Position numbers and translations under genes: made by a program. From Phytoseiulus persimilis (lineage: Eukaryota > Arthropoda > Arachnida > Mesostigmata > Phytoseiidae), in the NCBI GenBank assembly GCA_037576195.1, contig CM075102.1:44202745-44266744 (forward strand): DNA of 64,000 nt, given 5' to 3'. The notes beneath the pieces were generated by a model. That model was not told the DNA's origin, searched no databases, and was given only the letters and a program-made list of their open reading frames with translations. Below, piece after piece: positions 58,618 through 64,000 of the stretch. The first letter of the stretch is position 1, and each line of letters opens with the position of its first letter.

Positions 58618-60219
58618 CAGGCCTTGCAGCGGTTTTTAACTGCAGTTTATCAACTGCAAAGACTGCAAATTTTCGCAGTTTATTAACTGCAAGAAACTGC
58701 AATCATCTGCAGTTTTTGACTGCAGTTCGAATCCAGCGGGCGATCCGCGCCAATCGGCGAAGGATGCATATTTCCGTCGCATGGAAGGGAGAGAGTTCAG
58801 CTCAGGATACTGATCCCAACAATTTATTCCCATGAGACCGACCCAGCCTAGTCAAATTATACCTTGCTGTGAATGAAATCGATAATAATAATAAAGTAGC
58901 TTGTCGAAGGAAGATTTTCGGTCGATCAGTGAAACTTCAGTCCGCGTCCACTCAAAGCGCAAGAGCATCAGGGTGGCTCCCCGGGGCTTTCCTCCCATGG
59001 AATGAGAAGACTCTGGAAGCACACGCACCGCTCTATAATATCACGACCGAAAACGTCCGCTTTCCCCCGATTTCAGAAACACCAGAGACATTTCTCGATC
59101 TGCTACGATAATACACCAATTCGGTCGAAAATTTCGATCAATAACGAGCGAACTGTGATGCATAAAACTAACAACATGAATCAGAGACTCGAATGAGTAG
59201 ATAGCTTTGTTATGATGCTGGCTGAATGAGCAGGGATAAGAGAACAAAACGTTCGAATATCCGATGAGCCCAGCTTCTTGGAGGAGGAAACTACAGGGCT
59301 GAGCTCGCACATCCGCCGGATCATGTTCGGCGAAAAGTGGATGACATGCGCGTCATACTTGGCGACACTTTCGAGCTCTCGACGAGTCATTCGGCGTCTG
59401 TGATTCCACGGAGAGCATCGTTGACCTCAATCAGCGCTGGTCAGCAAGTGTTTGCGTGAATTCCCAAGACCGCGACTGTGACTTCTGAAATCCGTGATCG
59501 AATAGAACCAGTTGAATCCATAACCTTCGCCAAGAATGGATGATTTCACTGAAGTAAGAAACCGCGTAAGCTGGGTATGGAAATATCTCCCCCTTGCAGG
59601 CTGACGCGATCTGGGACTCCATCCACAGTCAGCCCGCAAGTACGCCCATCGGTGCCGATTTACGACAAGGTTCTACGAGAGGGAATTTGAAACAAGAACT
59701 CGCACTGTTTCAAGCTGGAGGGGATCTCGGGCGTCTTCTCAAACGATGTCGAAAAATCTTGAGCTCGATACCGCCGACGTCGGTGCAAGCCGAACGAGAT
59801 TTCAGCGTCGCTCGTTCTTTGCTCGGATAGAACAGAGCGAGCCTCAAAGCCTCTACGCTAGATGACATCTTCATTCTACGGAAGTTCTTTCAGTATGAGA
59901 ATAAAAAAACGGAGTGAAAGTTGTTCAACAACATGATCCCCCGCTCCTCCCGCTCAGTGGACTCTCGTAGCACTAGAATTGGCGGATTTTCATCCGTACA
60001 CTTAATCGAACAGCCAGCTTCCTACGGCTGATATTCTTTTTGAAGCAAGACATCTGGTGCGGGGAAACTGACGTGATTGTGGCATGAATCATCGACGTTC
60101 TGGTGATTTCGAAATGTAAACTGAGCGAGTAAATAAATGGCAGTTAAATGCAGTTATTAACTGCAAAACTGCGGTTTTCGGTTGCAGTTTCCAAAAACTG
60201 CAGTTTTTTGCAGGGCCTA
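58618..60219 (+). mobile_element. hAT DNA transposon, 1.6 kb, internally deleted
   Basis: Flanked by the 8-bp direct repeat CTCGCCGT, the size typical of hAT. Ends are inverted repeats: CAGGCCTTGCA on the left and, read inward from the right, TAGGCCCTGCA. Subterminal zones (58630-58735 and 60125-60215) are packed with copies of AACTGCAGTTT/TGCAGTT in both orientations. Inside, 59594-59893 encodes the C-terminal dimerisation end of a hAT transposase: LKQELALFQAGGDLGRLL, SSIPPTSVQAERDFSVARSLL, then a stop followed in frame by LKASTLDDIFILRKFF. The catalytic core is not seen, so the copy is non-autonomous. Confidence 0.9.
59594..59893 (+). pseudogene. hAT transposase C-terminal (dimerisation) remnant
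   Basis: Matches the hAT family C-terminal dimerisation region by the pattern IxPTSVxAERxFSxA..L. One in-frame stop (TAG, 59828-59830) lies after SLLG, where related proteins have a basic residue. No upstream DDE core is recognisable within the element. Confidence 0.85.
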
Positions 60220-60227
60220 CTCGCCGT
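60220..60227 (+). repeat. hAT target-site duplication, right copy
   Basis: CTCGCCGT; see the left copy at 58610-58617. Confidence 0.85.
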
Positions 60228-60395
60228 TCCAATCCGGGACTATGGGTGGTCCCAGCTCCCACACTAGGACCCTGATTGCCCAGGTTGGGGAGGCCCTCGA
60301 GCTGTCTTGAATCGAATCCGGTGCGCTAGTGAGGTACCCATGCAGTGCGCTCTGGGCGCCTGCATGGTCAGAGATAATCCAAATAAAATCGCGCG

Positions 60396-60732
60396 CAGCG
60401 CGGCGGTGCCGACTGGTGCAAGAGGGAAGACCGCACGGCTGCGTCGTGTCGGCGCTACCTCGAGAGAGACGTTAATCTACTTCCGGCGTGACCACGTCTG
60501 TCCCGGGATCCCTTCACTCCCATCCGGATTCGAGCAAGTAGCTCATCCCGTTTCATCGATTCCCGAGCGTGCCGTTTACGACGTGCAGCCTCGTGCACGT
60601 GCCACAGAGCACCACGCCGCCTCATCGAGGTGACGCTTCGCTTCTCGCCAGCCATCACCTTGGACCGATCGCGCCTTTCTCGGAGAACCTTGTCTTCCGT
60701 TCATCCTCGAGTTATTTTCCACATCCTCGAGG
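60396..60732. other. leader of the BEL/Pao gag remnant
   Basis: Lies between the LINE 3' end and the gag ATG. It may hold LTR or leader sequence, but no LTR ends or primer-binding site were identified. Confidence 0.35.
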
Positions 60733-60974
60733 ATGTCTTCCGATAGCGACCACAGACAGGCGAGCGAACCGGAACCTTCCTGTGTTCCTCCCAACAAATT
60801 CACCAAAGACGACTCGATATTTAAAGATCTCTCGTCTATACGGGCTCCGCCTTCGGAAGACACACATCTGGCAGAACTCCTAGACCAGAAAAAATTCGAG
60901 CGCCGCACCCTACTCGTGAAGTTGATGGGCATCAAGGACATGATCGTCAATGTCGATGCAACGAAGCTGTCCCC

Positions 60975-60988
60975 AGAGCAAGTAGGCC
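60975..60988 (+). repeat. SINE target-site duplication, left copy
   Basis: AGAGCAAGTAGGCC, repeated exactly at 61264-61277. Confidence 0.9.
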
Positions 60989-61263
60989 GTCGGCTCGTTG
61001 GCCGTGTGGCATAAACCAACGCCTTGGGTGCCACGCTAAGCTAGCAATCGCGGGTTCGATCCCCGGCCGACAACAAAAATTTCTTATGTGGTAAAAAGAG
61101 GATTTAATTCGTATCAGAATTAAATCTGAACCATCTTAAGACCCAAGCCCACCGCCCGCAATGGGATTTGCGAGGCGATAGGGAGTGTTAATGAAGCAAT
61201 ACCGAAAGGTGATCCCGGGACACTTCGGAGGGCTGGCTGAGAGGTTCAGCCGGAAAACAAAGA
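60989..61263 (+). mobile_element. tRNA-derived SINE, full-length, 275 bp
   Basis: Flanked by a perfect 14-bp duplication. The first ~80 bases fold like a tRNA: 5' GTCGGCT pairs with 3' GGCCGAC near 61070, and a perfect B box GGTTCGATCCC lies just before it; the A box is less clear. The tRNA-like head is followed by an unrelated body (GTGGTAAAAAGAGG, an inverted AATTCGTATCAGAATT motif, GCCCACCGCCCGCAATGGG) and an A-rich end (GGAAAACAAAGA). A second copy is at 25780-25962. Such elements are transcribed by RNA polymerase III and moved by a partner LINE; which LINE is not evident. Confidence 0.9.
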
Positions 61264-61277
61264 AGAGCAAGTAGGCC
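61264..61277 (+). repeat. SINE target-site duplication, right copy
   Basis: AGAGCAAGTAGGCC; see 60975-60988. Confidence 0.9.
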
Positions 61278-62214
61278 AGAAGCTCTCGGCTATCGGTCCC
61301 TTGTTCGAGGCAGGAGAGGCTGAGCTCGCCGCCCTGTCGGACGAGATCGACAAGCTGTCCCTGCGACTAAGGCGTGAGGATGCCGACGATACACTCAGAA
61401 CCGTGCAGCAACGTTGTCGGTTGGCCGAAGCCAAGGTATACTTCAACCAATTGAAGGATTGGGTAGCGTCGACGTCGCAGCAGGGCCGTTCTCGAGCGCC
61501 CTCAGCGGAAGATGTTGAGTGCGTCCAGCGCGATTCGTTGGACCGCCTCGAAAGCACTCCCGTCAACCCACCACCGCAGCCTTCGGACGACGGCGTGCGT
61601 TTCAAGTATAGCTTCATGGACGTAGCTAGCCTGGCGCGGGATCGATCTGGTCAATGGATCCAAAGTAACCAAAGCCAGCCGGCTCAGCCAGCCCGGCAAG
61701 TCGCGCAGCAAGGTCTCTCCCCGCAGCGGCTGCCGTTTACGTCAGAGCCGCCGGCATATCCCATGAGTAAAGTCTACCTCCCGCACGCGGACCCGAACCT
61801 TCGGCTGCAGACGCGGCACCCTATCGCATTTTCCGGTGTGACCAGCGACACCGCAGAACCAGCTCCCCAGTCGGACCATCCGAGGGCGGGACTCCCCGAA
61901 CAGTTCAAGGCTTCGCAGCCGGAACTCATGGGTCAGCCTTACAGCGCCCCTGCCGCCAGTCGTCCCGCCGCGGACTTGGGCGGTAGAGCTAGGCAGGTTC
62001 CTGTGTTCTCCGGTGACATCACGAAATTCAGAGAATGGCAGCAGCGCTTCAAGATCTTCGTCGACGAATCTTCGGCTTCCACCATCGAGAAGTTCAATAT
62101 GCTCCGCCTCTCGCTATCCGGAAGGGCCAAAGACGCCATTGCGCACCTAAGTTGGGAAGAGGGCCAGTACCAGATCGCGAAGGAAATCCGAACATCGCGA
62201 CGCGATCGTGGGAT

Positions 62215-62480
62215 CACTGTCCAAGTTGTGTTCAGTAATTCCATTGGAGGAGCAAAGCTTGAGGTTCTCAATCGACCAGCCTCATGTCGTTGCAAGCATG
62301 AAATTGAGTCAATCATACTTAACCTCGCTCCGCTGATATTTCTGTCGGCTTCTTCGAGAGTTACTCCGAAGTCTGGGCTGTTGAAACGGAGCTGCTCGCT
62401 TCGAGCTCTCTTGCTGAAGGAGATACAGGCCCAACTCCCTCGAAACGGTGTGAACTGGCGACCAAAATCTCTGAGATGAA
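62215..62480 (+). repeat. repeat R, copy 2
   Basis: Second copy of the block at 56530-56783, with about 40 extra bases (CCGAAGTCTGGGCTGTTGAA region). It starts at the point where the BEL gag similarity ends, so it may be an insertion into, or a rearrangement partner of, the BEL element. Confidence 0.75.
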
Positions 62481-62774
62481 GAGAATAACAAATCACCGAG
62501 TGAAGAGAATCGGCGACTCCCGAGAGTTCGTACAGAGGAGAACATTCAACATCCGACGAGGTTCCGTTTCCTTTCGATGTTGCCCACAGCATGAACTTCG
62601 CGATAGAGGGCAGCCAGACCGTGAGGATCGATACGACGAGGCACGAGGAGGGTAACTCCGCCTGATCGGGTCCTAGGCAACGGGCGGAAAACAAACACCC
62701 TCATAGAGTTTTGAGGTTTAAGCTCGCACCGAATGTAGATTCCTCACCCGGACTCGTTACCAAAACCACACCAA
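62481..62774. other. unassigned stretch
   Basis: Nothing recognised between repeat R and repeat family B. Confidence 0.35.
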
Positions 62775-63010
62775 GCATCAAAGAGGTCGTTAGAGTTACT
62801 TCAACCGTGGAGTTTGAACGAAAAAGCGGCCACGTTATCAGAGATTGTCATCTTTTGTTCAATAGCCACGTGGACCATTCACGGAGATTGTGTGGAAACC
62901 GTCGTCGTGAGCCGAAGAAGAGTCCGAGAGCGAAGCATGAGTTTCGATTCGACGCATCATTTTCCTCTCAAGCGAGATCACTGGCTCGAAAGGAGCATGT
63001 TCTCGCTTGG
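62775..63010 (+). repeat. repeat family B, copy 2
   Basis: Plus-strand counterpart of 53126-53650. The frame reads VVRVTSTVEFERKSGH..LFNSHVDHSRRLCGNRRRE, without the stop found in copy 1. Confidence 0.65.
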
Positions 63011-63335
63011 AAGTAGCCCGGGATCCCTGGATGCATGTTCAAAGCTCGAACGATCGTGTCGTTCCCAAATCGGGGCGGAGTCTTGTCCATTTCTCGCTCG
63101 TCCACAGAACATACCATGATTTTCTCCAACTGATTGAGGAGACTCGCTCCCCTCATCGGTTGAGCAACTGCTCGTTGTGCAGTGAAGTCGCGGAGCTGAT
63201 GACCCGCTTCGAAGGAAGTGTTCAAACGTTCCACCAGAGCTCCGAGGACTCCGATCAGCTGAAATCACATTTTGTCGCTCTTGCATACGTTTCACACGAT
63301 GTTCTGGGTTACTCTGAGTTGTTTGCTCGAATGAA
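63011..63335 (-). mobile_element. family A-associated block, second copy
   Basis: Matches 47270-47589 (see there). The minus strand encodes FCGRARNGQDSAPIWER, similar to the Cys-containing motif of the family A protein, so this may be the end of another family A unit placed in tandem. Confidence 0.6.
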
Positions 63336-64000
63336 ATGAACGAAAGTTATCCGTTATTTCGCATCTCCTTTCTTGGCAAAGGAACTGATACGGAAGAATG
63401 AACTTCATTAGCTCATTGTACGCGTAGATGATGGCCAACTTGAAACTGATCCCGGTAGCAAGGAGGACACGGAGTTTCTTTGAGGCTAGCAATTCAAGTG
63501 GAGCGTCTGTATTTATTTGAGACTTATTTATACGCTATATGATGTCAGTATGGATTGTTTCGCCGCCGGTTTACACTCGATGGACCTCTAACGGGTCCTA
63601 CGTTAGAGCCCACTCGTGGCGGCAGGTGGCGGATCGTGATTGGTTTGGGTATGCGATTCCTCATTGCCTCCTCGCCGGTCGGAAGACTTTCCTTGATCGG
63701 GGCGGAGTTTCCTCCGTTCTGCGCTTGTCTGCAGATCGTGCAATAGTTCACTCCGATTGATAAGAGGTCGCCAGATTGAGGAACCGCTCCTCGAAGTGGA
63801 AGTGTCTCCGGTCGAACTACTCCATCCCAATTTTGATCGCCAATCATGGAAGACGATCCTGCCTGGATCGGCAATTTTTGTTGAGAAGACGGTACCTGAG
63901 AACCGGTCCGGGGAGTTCCAGTGACTTGAGGACCTTCCGTTCCCGACCACTCATTCCGATACTGATTCAGTGCAGGCTGGCTGATTGCTCCCTGTGAATA
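63336..64000 (-). mobile_element. family A copy, frame running off the window
   Basis: On the minus strand one frame is open from the window edge (64000) to a stop at 63540-63542, about 153 codons: YSQGAISQPALNQYRN.., a motif NYCTICRQAQNGGNSAPI, and the family end VRGPSSVNRRRNNPY. It is followed by the 3' region (63335-63539). This copy keeps the segment that is deleted from the inverted-repeat arms at 48.1 and 51.35 kb, so it is closer to the intact form. The start lies outside the window. Confidence 0.7.

Larger units (their letters stand above)
56785..60395 (+). mobile_element. LINE with RT and C-terminal CCHC/restriction-like motifs, split by hAT
   Basis: Non-LTR retrotransposon remnant, 5'-incomplete. 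RT blocks in order: KKDTSVRPIACSSTIRRIAAKL (frame 1), then after a frameshift near 57030 LKLDFKNAFNCLRRDHLL, GMQQGDPPGPARFSLG and the catalytic CMYLDDG (about 57355). After further shifts near 57868-58038, the C-terminal part has HRCACGEPVGCLACHGLSC, a Cys/His cluster, then RPDGLTLIPFSRG..LVWDATVTD, which resembles the PD..D core of restriction-like endonucleases used by some LINEs (inference). The protein then reads YHFSP, is broken by the hAT at 58618-60219, and resumes FQSGTMGGPSSHTRTLIAQ to about 60290. The 3' end is near AATAAAATCGC (60395). Not functional. Confidence 0.85.
60733..62213 (+). pseudogene. BEL/Pao retrotransposon gag, interrupted by a SINE
   Basis: Starts MSSDSDHRQASEPEP and runs to ..NVDATKLSPEQVG, where a SINE interrupts it; resumes as QKLSAIGPLFEAGEAELAAL from about 61278. 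The N-terminal part is helical and coiled-coil-like, followed by a Pro/Gln-rich linker. From about 61995 comes the BEL gag core (DUF1759-like): VPVFSGDITKFREWQQRFKI, EKFNMLRLSLSGRAKDAIAHL and a YQIAKEI segment. The frame leaves gag sequence at about 62210, where repeat R begins. No protease, RT or integrase follows, so only the gag part of the element is present. Confidence 0.85.

Noticed and set aside
58727..58740. GTTCGAATCC near the hAT end, like a tRNA B box
   Set aside because: No tRNA-like stems around it; it lies in the subterminal repeat zone of the hAT element.
61022..61075. Possible functional tRNA gene
   Set aside because: Although it has a B box and acceptor-like stem, it is continuous with a SINE body and flanked by a target duplication, and the anticodon arm is not well formed.

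Overview
The window looks like nuclear DNA of an arthropod, possibly a mite. GC content is near 50%, the genes are split by short introns (about 60-400 bases) with GT..AG borders, AATAAA-type poly(A) signals follow the genes, and non-LTR, BEL/Pao, hAT and SINE elements are dense in the right half. The species cannot be fixed from the sequence; the mite suggestion is an inference from compact introns and the kinds of retroelement seen.

Layout. 1-17.2 kb: no gene that I can name; many chance open frames in GC-balanced DNA, simple-sequence tracts and two weak candidate exons. 17.2-19.7 kb: a head-to-head pair of nuclear genes for mitochondrial proteins, mRpS6 (bS6m, minus) and ATP5PO/OSCP (plus). 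20.8-24.5 kb: a complete ten-exon DPP8/9-type prolyl dipeptidase. 28.0-34.6 kb: an MRP1-like ABCC transporter resolved through 21 exons (both membrane domains and both ATPase domains), with N-terminal exons missing or unrecognised. 35.6-36.1 kb: part of a possible small cysteine-rich gene. 36.7-37.9 kb: a papain-family (cathepsin L-like) protease on the minus strand with an altered oxyanion-hole residue.

38-64 kb is a transposon-rich domain. It holds a small foldback structure (38.9-39.9), LINE debris (40.1-41.1), two oppositely oriented 45-bp minisatellites (44.1 and 45.1), and a large ~4-kb inverted repeat with an unrecognised multi-copy ORF family (47.6-51.6, further copies at 46.3, 47.0 and 63-64 kb). 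It also holds a broken cathepsin copy that retains an intron and carries a LINE tail (55.3-56.5), a LINE with a C-terminal restriction-like motif that is split by a 1.6-kb hAT element (56.8-60.4), and a BEL/Pao gag split by a tRNA-derived SINE (60.7-62.2). In three cases the insertion can be undone on paper by removing the inserted DNA and one target duplication, or by comparing with a paired empty site.

Splice junctions for mRpS6, OSCP, DPP8/9 and the ABCC gene were chosen by hand from consensus borders, reading-frame continuity and family similarity; their coding lengths come out in frame from end to end.
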